A DNA stretch of 64,000 nucleotides from JAKALX01 sp964508715 (GCA_964508715.1 CAZDUX010000012.1:1-64000), one strand, 5' to 3'. Numbered from the stretch's first letter, positions 32,874 to 41,978 are shown. The notes: generated from the letters alone by a model not told the origin. Numbers and translations are program-made.

Positions 32874-33991
32874 TGCCCGCCCGCCCGGCGGCGGACGCCC
32901 CGCGCCGCGAGGCCGATCTCGCGGCAGCATGGGCCGCCGCGCACCCTGGCCCCCTTCGCCTCGCCGATGGCCGTCCGCTTCGCGTCATCTTCCCGGGCGT
33001 CCCCGGCGGCGCTTCCGGTCCCGATTTTCGGGGCGCCATCCTCGATGCCGGTGGCGACCTCCTTCGCGGGGATGTCGAACTTCACCTCGCCGCTTCCGGC
33101 TGGCGCACCCATGGACACCACACCGATCCCGCCTACGCCGGTGTCTGCCTCCACGTCGTCGCCGAGAACGATACCGGCGCCACCACGACGCTCCACGCTT
33201 CCGGCCGTGCGGTACCCGTGCTCGTCCTCCCGTTTTCCGTCCATCCCGCCTTTCCGCCCCCGTTCACCCCGCCCTGTGCCATCGCCGCTGCACGGGGCGA
33301 AAGCCCTGCCGCCGCCCTCGAACGCCTTGCCCGGCGCCGCCTGCGCATCAAGGCCGCCCGCGCTGCCCTCCTCGCCGAATCGGCCGGCCCGGGCCAGGCG
33401 CTCTACACCCTCACGCTCGAGCAACTCGGCGGGAGCGCGAACCGCGAGCCGTTCGCGGCCATCGCCACCCGCCTCCCGCTCGCCGCCCTCCGCGAACGGG
33501 CCGCTGAAAGTGGTACTCCCCTCCGCCTCGCCCTTGCCAGCGAGCTCAAAGGGGCAGCCCGTGGCCTCGTCCTCCGCCACGCTGGCCTCCGGCCCATGGC
33601 CGAACCGGGCAGGCGTCTTGAAGCCGCCGCTTCCCTTGTCGCTGCATGGTGGCCCGCTCCCCAGGCTCCCGCCTGGCCGGCCCGGCTCAGCCCGGAAGCC
33701 GGTCTCCTGCGTCCCTGCCCGGCTGGCATTGGCCGCGCGACGATGATCGAGATCGCCGTCAACGCTGTCATTCCGGTGGCCCTCGCCTTCAATCGCTGGC
33801 CCGAATCCGTGGCCCTCGAACGCCTGGCCGAACTCCCGTCTCCCGGGACATACGGACGCCTCAAACCCCTGGAGCGCTGGCTTGGCCGCGAATCGCGCCC
33901 CTTCTCCTCCGCGGCCCGCCTCCAGGGAGCCCTTCTCCTCCACAACGACTACTGCACGAAGGGCCAGTGCGGCCGTTGCCCGCTCTCGTAA
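32873..33991 (+). CDS. DUF2851 family protein with C-terminal cysteine motif
   Basis: 372 residues. The DUF2851 signatures are visible near the N-terminus: VIFPGVPGGASGPDFRGAIL, then GDVELHLAASGWRTHGHHTD and YAGVCLHVVAEND. The acidic/histidine positions D, E, H and H.H recall a metal-dependent nuclease-like active site, which is my inference. The end reads HNDYCTKGQCGRCPLS, three cysteines that could bind zinc or Fe-S. The family function is unknown. The longer open frame beginning at 31532 overlaps opposite-strand genes and is discarded. Confidence 0.85.
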   Translation: MPARPAADAPRREADLAAAWAAAHPGPLRLADGRPLRVIFPGVPGGASGPDFRGAILDAGGDLLRGDVELHLAASGWRTHGHHTDPAYAGVCLHVVAENDTGATTTLHASGRAVPVLVLPFSVHPAFPPPFTPPCAIAAARGESPAAALERLARRRLRIKAARAALLAESAGPGQALYTLTLEQLGGSANREPFAAIATRLPLAALRERAAESGTPLRLALASELKGAARGLVLRHAGLRPMAEPGRRLEAAASLVAAWWPAPQAPAWPARLSPEAGLLRPCPAGIGRATMIEIAVNAVIPVALAFNRWPESVALERLAELPSPGTYGRLKPLERWLGRESRPFSSAARLQGALLLHNDYCTKGQCGRCPLS

Positions 33992-34088
33992 TAATCGTCC
34001 GCCTCAGGGCGTCCGGGTCGAAATGGTCCGCTCCACCCCTGAATCCATGACCACGGGCGATGCTGCTCTCGCCACGCAGCTCGCGTGC

Positions 34089-35414
34089 CTATGGTGCCGC
34101 GACCCCTTCCTCCGGCCGCTTCACCACCAGGACCCGGTCGACTCGTCGCCCGTCCATCGCCATCACCCGGAACTGGTAGCCCGGCACCTCGATCCGGTCC
34201 CCCACCCGCGGGATTCGCCCCAGCCGTGCCATCACGAACCCGCCGATCGTGTCGTAGTCCTCGTCGGCAAGCTCCGCGCCCGTCACGTCCTCCACGTCAG
34301 CGATGAGCGCCAGGCCGTTGACGAGCAGATTGCCAGCGGCCAGCTGGCGCACGCTCTCCCCGCCTTCGCGTCCCCCGAGCCAACGCCCGAGCAGCCGGTA
34401 GAGCAGCTCATCCGCCGTCAGGATCCCGCTCGTCCCCCCGTGCTCGTCCACCAGGAGCACCGTCTGCACCTGCCGGGCGCGCATCGTCGCCACCGCCACC
34501 TCCGCACTCACCGATTCCGGGATGGCCACGGCCGGGCGCACCAGCGGCCGCCACTCCGTGCCACCCGTATGGATGAGCCCGATGAGGTCCTTGGCGTCCA
34601 GTAACCCCAGGATATGGTCGAGATCACCGTCGTAGACCGGGTAGCGTGTGTGCCGGTGTGCCTCGATCGTCTCCAGCACCTCGCCGAGCTCCGCCTCCGC
34701 GTCGATCGCAACGACCTCCGTTCGCGGCACCATGATCTGGTCCGCCTGTATCGCACTGAACTCCAGTGCCCGCCGCGCGAGCAGGAGCTCGGAGGTGGAG
34801 AGGAGGCCAGCCCGCGCACTCGCCTCGATCACCATCTCCAGCTCCTCGGCCGAGAGGTTCGTCTCGTGTTCGGAGGCTGGCCCGATCCCGAACGGCCGCA
34901 CGACGAGACGCCCCGCCGAGTTCATGAGCCAGACAAACGGGTGAAAGATACGGCTGAAGATCTCAATCGGGACCGCCACCCAGAGCGCCGTCTGCTCCGT
35001 GCGCTGCAGCGCGAGCGACTTCGGAGCCAGCTCCCCGAGGATGATGTGCATCGAGGTGATGAGCGTGAATGCGATCGCCACCGCGACCGCATGAGCGACC
35101 GCGCTCGCCGCCCAGCTCCCGACGAGCGCCTCCGTTGGCGGCTCAATGAGCCCGGCCAGCGCCGGTTCACCAACCCAGCCGAGCGCCAGGCTCGACATCG
35201 TGATTCCCAGCTGCGTCGCCGCGATGTAGTTGTCGAGGTCGTGCAGCGATGCGAGGAGGAGCTTGGCGCGTCCATGTCCCTGCGATGCCAGCTGCTCCAC
35301 GCGCGTCCGCCGCACCGCCACGTAGGCGAACTCCGTCGCCACGAAGAGCCCGTTCGCCGCGACAAAGAAGATGACCGCGGCGATCCCGATGACCGTTACC
35401 CAGGTGTCCGACAC
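34089..35414 (-). CDS. CNNM/CorC (HlyC-like) membrane protein with CBS pair
   Basis: 441 residues from GTG 35414, immediately before the first membrane helix (TVIGIAAVIFFVAANGLFV). Domain order is DUF21/CNNM transmembrane domain (about 1-180, with FVATEFAYVAVRRTRVEQLA), two CBS motifs (about 205-330: IMVPRTEVVAIDAEAE, RYPVYDGDLDHILGLLDAKD, TVLLVDEHGGTSGI) and the CorC_HlyC domain (about 345-430). The family is linked to Mg2+ or cobalt handling in bacteria, and archaeal and bacterial homologues export Mg2+. The extension to 35558 overlaps the Nudix gene and was rejected. Confidence 0.92.
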   Translation of the reverse strand: MSDTWVTVIGIAAVIFFVAANGLFVATEFAYVAVRRTRVEQLASQGHGRAKLLLASLHDLDNYIAATQLGITMSSLALGWVGEPALAGLIEPPTEALVGSWAASAVAHAVAVAIAFTLITSMHIILGELAPKSLALQRTEQTALWVAVPIEIFSRIFHPFVWLMNSAGRLVVRPFGIGPASEHETNLSAEELEMVIEASARAGLLSTSELLLARRALEFSAIQADQIMVPRTEVVAIDAEAELGEVLETIEAHRHTRYPVYDGDLDHILGLLDAKDLIGLIHTGGTEWRPLVRPAVAIPESVSAEVAVATMRARQVQTVLLVDEHGGTSGILTADELLYRLLGRWLGGREGGESVRQLAAGNLLVNGLALIADVEDVTGAELADEDYDTIGGFVMARLGRIPRVGDRIEVPGYQFRVMAMDGRRVDRVLVVKRPEEGVAAP

Positions 35415-35529
35415 GATGCGATTGTCGATTGACAATTGCCGGTTGTCGATTCCGTCCGGCGAATCCTGCGCGCCGTCCGCCCGTTCTACGGCGGGACACA
35501 CCCGGGACAGTTGATGGATTTGGACCCCC

Positions 35530-36393
35530 TTAGTGGAACATTCCGCGGTACGCGCCACTCACCAGGAAGTCATCCAGGATTCGCCGGGTGTGCTCCGGGA
35601 TCTCGAGGCTCCCCAGTTCATCAGGGGCGAAGTAACGGAACGCCTGTCCCTCGTTCACCTCGATCGCCCGCTCCGGGATATCCGGGTCGTCGTAGTAGAT
35701 GTGGAAGATGTCCGTTAGCGACGTCCGGATCTCCGCGGCCTTGCGATAGACCCGGTAGAGCTTCAGGTTCTCCAGGAGCTGGCCCGTCTCCTCTTCGAAC
35801 TCCCGCAACGCACCCGCGTCCGGTGCCTCGCCCGGCTCCAGCAGCCCGCCCGGCAGCGACCACTGGTCCGGGTACCGTTCCGGGGGCAGGTCGGCATCGC
35901 GGAGCTGTAAGAGGATCCGCCCCCAGCGATCCAGGGCGATCACCCCGACACCCACCTTCCAGGGCCGCTGGAGAAGGAGCGTCCCACGGTACATATCACT
36001 CGCCAGGAACACCTCGAGCACCTTCCGTGAGCCCGGGTTCATCAGCAGCTCCCCGATCTCCTCCGGCCGCCAGTACTGGAAATCAAGTCCCTCATGGACA
36101 GCGATCTCCTCGCGTGGCACCGCATCATCGGCAAAAAACAGGTGCGTCCGCTCCGGGATGAGCTCAGGAACATCCTCGCGCGTCACCGTCCGGAAGAACC
36201 GCAACCGCTCCAGCCGCACCCCGGTCTCTTCTTCGAACTCCCGCAGCGCCGTCTCTCGTGGCGACTCCGTGCCCTCTCGCTGCCCGCCCGGTATGGACCA
36301 CCGGCCGGGACCCGCCGGCCGCACATCATCATCCCGCTTCTGCAGCAGGATCCCTCCATCGCCTGCGATCAGGAAGACTGCCGACCCTTCCAT
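35530..36393 (-). CDS. protein with two tandem Nudix hydrolase domains
   Basis: 287 residues from ATG 36393. Two complete Nudix boxes are present, each fitting G-x5-E-x7-RE-U-x-EE-x-G-U. The first is at about 37-59 (starting GQREGTESPRE) and the second at about 183-205 (starting GLLEPGEAPDAG). Both follow the W(S)(I/L)PGG strand. The domains share the pattern GRWSIPGG / DQWSLPGG and similar C-terminal aspartates, so the gene probably arose by duplication and fusion. Substrate unknown; nucleoside diphosphates linked to another moiety are the general class. Confidence 0.9.
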   Translation of the reverse strand: MEGSAVFLIAGDGGILLQKRDDDVRPAGPGRWSIPGGQREGTESPRETALREFEEETGVRLERLRFFRTVTREDVPELIPERTHLFFADDAVPREEIAVHEGLDFQYWRPEEIGELLMNPGSRKVLEVFLASDMYRGTLLLQRPWKVGVGVIALDRWGRILLQLRDADLPPERYPDQWSLPGGLLEPGEAPDAGALREFEEETGQLLENLKLYRVYRKAAEIRTSLTDIFHIYYDDPDIPERAIEVNEGQAFRYFAPDELGSLEIPEHTRRILDDFLVSGAYRGMFH

Positions 36394-36508
36394 CACCTGG
36401 CCGCGAGGCCCGCGGTACCACCTGCCCGTGGCGCCTCGTTCCCGGGCGCCCGCGGCTCTCTGGTGGCGATCCCGGCCCATCGTGCAAGGTGGATCACGAA
36501 CCGGGAAC

Positions 36509-37318
36509 TCACTCGAGCGTCTGCCGGGCCCGCCGTGCACTGTGCGCATCGGCCAGCTCATCCCCGAGCCGTGCGACCGCTTCGCCCTTCGATCGTGCTG
36601 CCTCGTAGGCTTCGAGATGGCGCCGGGCCCGCTCGGCCATCGCGTCCGCCGGGCCGAACATGTTGTTTGCGTTCGCCGCATACCGGGCGTCCGGGAGTAC
36701 TGCGCCCGCAAACCCGTACTGGCCCAGGCTCTGGAGCTCCAGGCCATCGCTCGCCACGAGTGGCAGCCGGTCGTAGGCCCGCGCCACCGCTACCACCTTC
36801 CCCCGGGCGTAGCTCAGCCGCTCGCCGCGCTCTTCGGGCCGCGCACCCGTGTCACGCGCGTATGCCGCCTGTGCGAATACGAGCCCCGCGACCCGTGGAG
36901 CCGCCGACAGGATCTCATTGGCGCGGAGCAGCCCCCGCGCCGTGCCGATCACCGGGAAGACCGCGATCGCCCCTGGCTCGATCCCGCGCGCCAGCTCGAA
37001 CTCGCGCAGGAGCACGGCCGTGTCGCGAACCTCCTGCGGCTCCGTCACGTGTGGCAGGAGCACCCCGTTCAGGGTATGGCTCACCACCGCCGAGAGGTCA
37101 TCGCGGAGCAGCTTCGTGCGCGGGTTGTTGATGAGGACGAGCCCGCACTTCTCCGCCTCGCTGACCCGGTGTAACGCCTCGATGGCCGTATTTCGCAGCG
37201 ACTGGATCGGGCGCGCGTCCGTCGCCAGCGTGAGCAGCACCGCGTCGGCCGTCGAAACGAGCGTCTCGCTGAGCCCCTCGCCAGCAGCCCCGGCGGCGAC
37301 GATGCTGCGGAGGCGCAC
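36509..37318 (-). CDS. divergent HpcH/HpaI (CitE-like) aldolase-family protein lacking metal ligands
   Basis: 269 residues from GTG 37318, 2 bp after the upstream stop, with Shine-Dalgarno GGAGGG. The TIM-barrel family is recognisable (ADAVLLTL, LVLINNPRT, DLSAVVSHTLNGVLLPHV, RARGLLRANEI-like segment, LSYARGKVVAVARAYDRLP). Three conserved sites are changed: the Arg of vRvN is Leu62, the metal-binding Glu of liET is Gly125, and the metal-binding Asp of G..Dy is Ala152. Classical lyase chemistry is therefore unlikely. The adjacent DinB and Nudix genes do not suggest a pathway. Confidence 0.75.
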   Translation of the reverse strand: MRLRSIVAAGAAGEGLSETLVSTADAVLLTLATDARPIQSLRNTAIEALHRVSEAEKCGLVLINNPRTKLLRDDLSAVVSHTLNGVLLPHVTEPQEVRDTAVLLREFELARGIEPGAIAVFPVIGTARGLLRANEILSAAPRVAGLVFAQAAYARDTGARPEERGERLSYARGKVVAVARAYDRLPLVASDGLELQSLGQYGFAGAVLPDARYAANANNMFGPADAMAERARRHLEAYEAARSKGEAVARLGDELADAHSARRARQTLE

Positions 37319-37319
37319 C

Positions 37320-37859
37320 CTACGCCCTCCCGCCGATGTATCCGCCAACCACGAGCGGAGGTGGCTGCAGCGCTGCGAGGTTCAGGTCCTGCTTCAACCC
37401 CATGATCCCCTGCAGGTGGTCGAGCACGTGGCGGTACATCAGTTCGGCGATCCACTGGCAGCTCAGTGGCCCCCATTGCGTGTCCTGCCGGAAGCGCAGC
37501 CACGTCGCATCCGTCATGTTCCGGAAGATCGCCTGCTCCTCCTCCCGGATCCGCCCGATGTCCGCCATGATCTCACTGATCGGCTCGTCGGCGTCGTAGC
37601 GTGCCTCGTGCCAGTCCCGCCGGTTGTAAGCCCGTGGATCGAGCATATCCGGGACCGTCGCCCACCGCAGGAGCGGCAGGTAGACCTGCTCCTCCATGTC
37701 CCGCAGGTGCGCCAGGTGCTCGTGGATCGACCACTCTCCCTGCCCCGGGGAATACGCCGCATGGTCCCGCCCCAACCCCCGGATGACCCAGGCGAGGTCC
37801 TCGGTCGCGTTGACGAGCCGGCTCGTGAGCTCCCTGCGGTAGAGCATCGTCTCGCTCAT
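37320..37859 (-). CDS. DinB/YfiT-like four-helix-bundle protein
   Basis: 179 residues. DinB superfamily features are HEHLAHLRDMEEQVYL (about 46-61), the central helix EPISEIMADIGRIREEEQAI and the final ELMYRHVLDHLQGIMG with His residues placed for a metal triad. These proteins are metal-dependent thiol transferases or unknown enzymes. ATG 37859 is preceded by GGAGGTG and, further up, TATACT as a -10. It is the first gene of an operon continuing into the CitE-like gene. Confidence 0.85.
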   Translation of the reverse strand: MSETMLYRRELTSRLVNATEDLAWVIRGLGRDHAAYSPGQGEWSIHEHLAHLRDMEEQVYLPLLRWATVPDMLDPRAYNRRDWHEARYDADEPISEIMADIGRIREEEQAIFRNMTDATWLRFRQDTQWGPLSCQWIAELMYRHVLDHLQGIMGLKQDLNLAALQPPPLVVGGYIGGRA

Positions 37860-37935
37860 CCGAACACCTCCAACCGTCCCCGATGTTTTTGCTCAGGCGA
37901 GTATACGGATTATCGGTTCTGTCTGACCAGCCCCG

Positions 37936-38250
37936 CTACATCTCCGCCAGCGGGTGATCCGGCGGCGGCAGCCCGCCTGCCAGCTGGTCGTAGCGGCGCG
38001 CATACCGCCCCACATCCGGCGACGGACCCATCACCGCGTCGACCTCTTTCCCATACTTCGCTTCGGCTTCCGCGAGCTGGTCGGCCACGGTCTTGTGCTG
38101 CGAAAACTTCGAGACGATCCGGCGCATGTCGTGGCCCGGCTCATTCACCCCGTTCGGGCACTTCGGCGCCTCGATATTCGCCGTCACGGCCCGCTTGAAG
38201 ATCTCCTCCCGCGAGCCGCACTTTGGACACTGGAACTCATAGAGTGGCAT
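37936..38250 (-). CDS. FmdB-type zinc-ribbon protein
   Basis: 104 residues. The N-terminus MPLYEFQCPKCGSREEIFKR is the FmdB putative regulatory domain with the first Cys-x2-Cys. The second knuckle is imperfect (APKCPNGVN), with only one clear cysteine. The rest is a charged helix and a Pro-rich end (GGLPPPDHP). FmdB-like proteins occur widely and their function is not settled; zinc binding is probable but uncertain given the missing ligand. Confidence 0.8.
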   Translation of the reverse strand: MPLYEFQCPKCGSREEIFKRAVTANIEAPKCPNGVNEPGHDMRRIVSKFSQHKTVADQLAEAEAKYGKEVDAVMGPSPDVGRYARRYDQLAGGLPPPDHPLAEM

Positions 38251-38329
38251 GGCTCAATTGTCGAGCGCCGCTCGCGGATTGTCGATCCCTTCCATACCGA
38301 GACGGCTCAAACCGTGAGCCCCGGTTCCC

Positions 38330-39124
38330 TTAGCGCCCCAGGAACTCCGGTGCCCGCTTCTCCACGAACGCCCGTGCCGCGTTTCGATGGTCCTCGGTCT
38401 GGCCACTCGCGATCATGTTCTCCGCCTCGCGCGTCAGCGTGTCGCCAAAGCTGTTGGTCGCACCGAAGCTAAAATTGTCCTTGATCCGCCCGAGCGCCAG
38501 GGTCGGCCCCGTCGCGAGCCGCCGCGCCAGCTCCATCGTCTCGGCCTGCAGGTTCTCGTGCGGAACCACCTTCGTCACCAGCCCGAGCTGCAGCGCCGTT
38601 GCCGCGTCGATGACATCACTGAGGAAGTACAGCTCCTTCGCCTTCGCCTGCCCGATGAGCCGCTGGAGTAACCACGTCCCGCCGAAGTCGCCGCTGAAAC
38701 CTACCTTTGCGAACGCCGTGGTGAAGCGCGCCTGGTCGCTCGCCACCCGGAGATCCGCCGCCAGCGCGACGCTCAGCCCGGCGCCCGCGGCCACCCCGTT
38801 CACCATTGCAATCGTCGGCTTCGGCATCTCCTGCAGGAGCCGCGATATCTCCTCCTGCTTCCGCAACTCCTCGACGCGGTCTACCACCCGCGGGGCACTC
38901 CCCGCGTTGCCTTCCGCCATCGCCTTCACATCGCCCCCCGCTGAAAACGCACGCCCCGCACCCGTGACCACCACGCACCGCACGCCGGGGTCGGCTGCTG
39001 CCTTCTCCCCCGCCTGGAACATCGTCGCCAGCATCTCCGGGTTCATGGCGTTGAGCGCCTCCGGGCGGTTGAGGGTAATGGTTGCCACCCCGTCGGTGAC
39101 CTCATAGAGCACGGTATCGGACAT
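38330..39124 (-). CDS. enoyl-CoA hydratase/isomerase (PaaG/PaaB-like)
   Basis: 264 residues from ATG 39124, the usual crotonase length; the extension to 39247 is not conserved. Motifs: ATITLNRPEALNAMNPEML (about 13-31), AGRAFSAGGDVKAM, oxyanion-hole AMVNGVAAGAGLSVALAADLR and FAKVGFSGDFGGTWLLQRLIG. The position of the second catalytic Glu is Asp (FSGDFGG), as in PaaG-type and other isomerases. The C-terminus NAARAFVEKRAPEFLG is canonical. Physiologically it should act in fatty or aromatic acid catabolism. Confidence 0.92.
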   Translation of the reverse strand: MSDTVLYEVTDGVATITLNRPEALNAMNPEMLATMFQAGEKAAADPGVRCVVVTGAGRAFSAGGDVKAMAEGNAGSAPRVVDRVEELRKQEEISRLLQEMPKPTIAMVNGVAAGAGLSVALAADLRVASDQARFTTAFAKVGFSGDFGGTWLLQRLIGQAKAKELYFLSDVIDAATALQLGLVTKVVPHENLQAETMELARRLATGPTLALGRIKDNFSFGATNSFGDTLTREAENMIASGQTEDHRNAARAFVEKRAPEFLGR

Positions 39125-39185
39125 CGGTTGCCTCACGAGACGCACGAAATGGCAGCCATTGTAACAACCATCGCCCCCTGCCGCT

Positions 39186-40520
39186 TCAGTTCGTCGCAAA
39201 AAGCCTCGGCTCACGAACAAGGCTGTATGCCGCCACCCCGGCCGCAATGAGGATCACGCCGATGACCACGTACACCGACCCCACGCCCATCGCCCCCGAT
39301 ACGAAGCCGCCGGCGAGCGGGCCGATGAGCAACGCCATCGACTGCATGCTCGCTGCCAGCCCGAACGCACTCCCCTGTTTTCCGTCGGGCACGCTCGCCG
39401 CGATCAGCGCGTTCGTCCCCGGCACCATCGCCCCCTGGAACAACCCGACCGCCCCGAGGAGCAGCATGAACGCGAGGTAACTCCCGGCGATCGCCACCGG
39501 GATATACAGCACCCCCGTCAATAGCGCGGCTCCCGCCACGCAGTTCCGATACCCCAGGCGCGACCCCAGCGGCGCGATCGAAAGTGCTGCCACGGTGCTC
39601 GTCAACCCGATCATCCCGAACACCAGTCCTGTCGCCGCTTCCTCCTCCAGCCCCCAGCCGAAGAGGTCCACCACCACTCGCTCGGCGTCGCCGGTCTCCG
39701 AGTAGTCCTCGATGCTCAGCGGCATCACGGGCCGCACGAAGCTCGTCCCCAGCCAGAGTGCAAAGAGCAGCCCCAGCATCAGGATCACCTGCCGCTCCGA
39801 GACCACGGTCTTCAGGTCGTGCACGATCCCGCCGCTCGGCTTGCTTCCCTCGGTACGCACGATCTCCGGTTTGAACGAATCCCGCGGCTCGCGGACGAAC
39901 AGGTACCCGAGCACTGCCGCCACCAGGTAGAGCGATGCGCAGAAGAAAAACGACTCCCGGATCCCGAGGCTCGCCGCCACGACACCGCCAACCACCGGCC
40001 CGAGCATGTTCGCCGCGAACTGCCCGGTTTGCAGCGCCCCCAGCGCCTGCCCCACCTTCTCCCTTGGAGTCGTTGCCGCAACCAGGGCTGCCGCCGCACC
40101 CATCGTCCCCGCGAACGCACCCATCAGGAACCGTAGCAACACGAGCTGCCACACTGCCTGCACCAACCCCATCGCACCGATCAGGATCCCCGCCCCAACG
40201 AGTGCCCGGATGAACATCGGCTTCCGGCCGTAGCGGTCGGCGAGCGCCCCCCAGAGCGGCGCCGTCAGTGTGAGCGAAAGCCCGCTCGCACTCGCCGTGA
40301 TACCCGTCCAGTACGCGCGCTCTGATTTCGCCGCCACCCCCAGCTCCTTGATGTAGAGCGGCATGAACGGGAAAACGAAGTTCGCACCGAGCAACCCAAC
40401 GAAGACACCAAGCCAGATGAAGACGAGATTCCGCCGCCACGTCGTTTCGAACGGACTCGGCTCACGCCCGATTGCCGGTGTGGCAGATGGGGGTCGGGCA
40501 GTGCTGACAGGCGCGGTCAC
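39186..40520 (-). CDS. MFS transporter (tandem paralogue A)
   Basis: 444 residues from GTG 40520, with about 12 membrane segments. The MFS loop 2-3 motif is GALADRYGRKPMFIRALVG. It is a close paralogue of the next upstream gene (shared VFVGLLGA-FVFPFMP-YIK, SGLSLTLTAPLWGA, FLMGAFAGTMGAAAALVAA and FLxGAVGLFQGAMVPG). The YajR/TetA-like drug-H+ antiporter group is the closest type. The extra cytoplasmic N-terminus is Pro/Thr-rich. Substrate unknown. Confidence 0.88.
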   Translation of the reverse strand: MTAPVSTARPPSATPAIGREPSPFETTWRRNLVFIWLGVFVGLLGANFVFPFMPLYIKELGVAAKSERAYWTGITASASGLSLTLTAPLWGALADRYGRKPMFIRALVGAGILIGAMGLVQAVWQLVLLRFLMGAFAGTMGAAAALVAATTPREKVGQALGALQTGQFAANMLGPVVGGVVAASLGIRESFFFCASLYLVAAVLGYLFVREPRDSFKPEIVRTEGSKPSGGIVHDLKTVVSERQVILMLGLLFALWLGTSFVRPVMPLSIEDYSETGDAERVVVDLFGWGLEEEAATGLVFGMIGLTSTVAALSIAPLGSRLGYRNCVAGAALLTGVLYIPVAIAGSYLAFMLLLGAVGLFQGAMVPGTNALIAASVPDGKQGSAFGLAASMQSMALLIGPLAGGFVSGAMGVGSVYVVIGVILIAAGVAAYSLVREPRLFATN

Positions 40521-40637
40521 GGCAGCGCCCTCGCCGTCCGGCGAATCAAGAAGACGGAGACTGGCAAGAGGGATTGTCCGGGTGCGAGTGTGGGCCAATT
40601 CTGACCTGCCTGACCCTTACGCGCACGTCAGACCGGG

Positions 40638-41978
40638 CTACTCCCCGGCGACCACGTGGACCTTGACCCCTGCCCGCTCCGGCTCCCTCACCGCCACGTA
40701 CGCCAGGACTCCCGTGAGCATCAGGACAACCGCGATCACCACGTAAGGCGCCCAGATTCCCGCAAGCGCACTCGTGTAACCACCGCCGATCGGTCCGCCG
40801 AGGAGCGCCAGCGACTGCATGCTCGCCGCCAGTCCGAACGCACTCCCCTGCTTTCCGTCCGGTACCGCAGCGGCTATGAGCGCATTCAGCCCCGGCACCA
40901 TGGCCCCCTGGAAGAGTCCAACCGCGCCCATCATCAGCAGGAACGCTCCAAACCCGTTGCTCAGCGCCACGGGCAGGTACAGCGCACCCGCAATCGCCGC
41001 CGCTCCTGCCACGCATGTCCTGTAACCGATCCGGTTCCCCAGCGGGCCGACGGTCAGCGCCGCGATCGTGCTCGTCAGCCCGATGAGCCCAAAAACCACG
41101 CCCGTCGACGTCGTCACGTTGAGGTTGTACGTCCCCCAGGGGAGTGCGAGCGCGACCGTCCCCGTATCGCTCGATGGCGTACTCGAGAAGTGCTCGATAT
41201 TCAGCGGCATCACCGGCCGCACGAACGTCGTCCCGAGCCAGAGAACAAACATCAGCACCAGCATGACCACGATCTGGCGCTCGGAGATGACCGATTTCAG
41301 ATCCTCCACGATGCTCCCCCGCTTCATGCTTGCTGGCTGCGCTGCCTCGCTTGCTTTCGGTTCCCGGACGAACAGGTAGGCGAGCAACGTTGCCGCCCCA
41401 TAGAGCACCGCGCAGAAAACGAACGACTCGCGGATGCCAAGGTTCGCCGCAACCACTCCGCCCAGGACCGGCCCGAGCATGTTCGCGCTGAACGACGCGG
41501 TCTGCAGCATTCCCAGCGCCTGCCCCGTCTTTTCACGTGGTGTGCTTGCCGCAACCAGTGCCGCCGCGGCGCCCATCGTCCCGGCAAACGCCCCCATCAG
41601 GAAGCGTAGGGCGATGAGCTGCCAGACCGTCTGTGCCACCCCCATGATCCCGATGAGGACACCCGCCCCCGCGAGCGCTCGCAGGAACATCGGCTTGCGT
41701 CCGAAACGATCCGCCATCGCCCCCCAGAGCGGCGCCGTCAGCGTGAGCGACAGCCCCGTCGCCCCTTCCGAGAGCCCCGAGTAGAACGACACGTCTCCCG
41801 TGTCGTTGATCCCCAGCTTCTTGATGTAGAACGGCATGAAGGGGAAGACAAACCCGGCCCCGAGCAACCCGACGAACACACCGATCCAGATGAACGCCAG
41901 GTTCCGCTTCCATGTTCCCGCGAACGACGGCTCCTCCGATGCGAAAGGGCGGGCCGCCTCCCGCACCCGAGCCGTCAC
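40638..41978 (-). CDS. MFS transporter (tandem paralogue B)
   Basis: 446 residues from GTG 41978 with about 12 membrane segments and the motif GAMADRFGRKPMFLRALAG. It is highly similar to the downstream transporter over its length, so the pair arose by duplication. The extra loop between helices 7 and 8 (about 267-285, SSTPSSDTGTVALALPWG) differs from paralogue A. A 117-bp gap separates the two. It may be a multidrug or metabolite efflux system. Confidence 0.88.
   Translation of the reverse strand: MTARVREAARPFASEEPSFAGTWKRNLAFIWIGVFVGLLGAGFVFPFMPFYIKKLGINDTGDVSFYSGLSEGATGLSLTLTAPLWGAMADRFGRKPMFLRALAGAGVLIGIMGVAQTVWQLIALRFLMGAFAGTMGAAAALVAASTPREKTGQALGMLQTASFSANMLGPVLGGVVAANLGIRESFVFCAVLYGAATLLAYLFVREPKASEAAQPASMKRGSIVEDLKSVISERQIVVMLVLMFVLWLGTTFVRPVMPLNIEHFSSTPSSDTGTVALALPWGTYNLNVTTSTGVVFGLIGLTSTIAALTVGPLGNRIGYRTCVAGAAAIAGALYLPVALSNGFGAFLLMMGAVGLFQGAMVPGLNALIAAAVPDGKQGSAFGLAASMQSLALLGGPIGGGYTSALAGIWAPYVVIAVVLMLTGVLAYVAVREPERAGVKVHVVAGE

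Noticed and set aside
31532..33991. An 819-codon plus-strand open frame over the CAP and Xre genes
   Set aside because: Only its last 372 codons are DUF2851. The upstream part is the antisense of the CAP gene and crosses the poly(C) tract; it is an open frame caused by high GC.
35421..35455. Repeated ATTGTCGATT words near the CorC gene and near 38275
   Set aside because: Only two short, imperfect occurrences were found; too few to call a repeat family.
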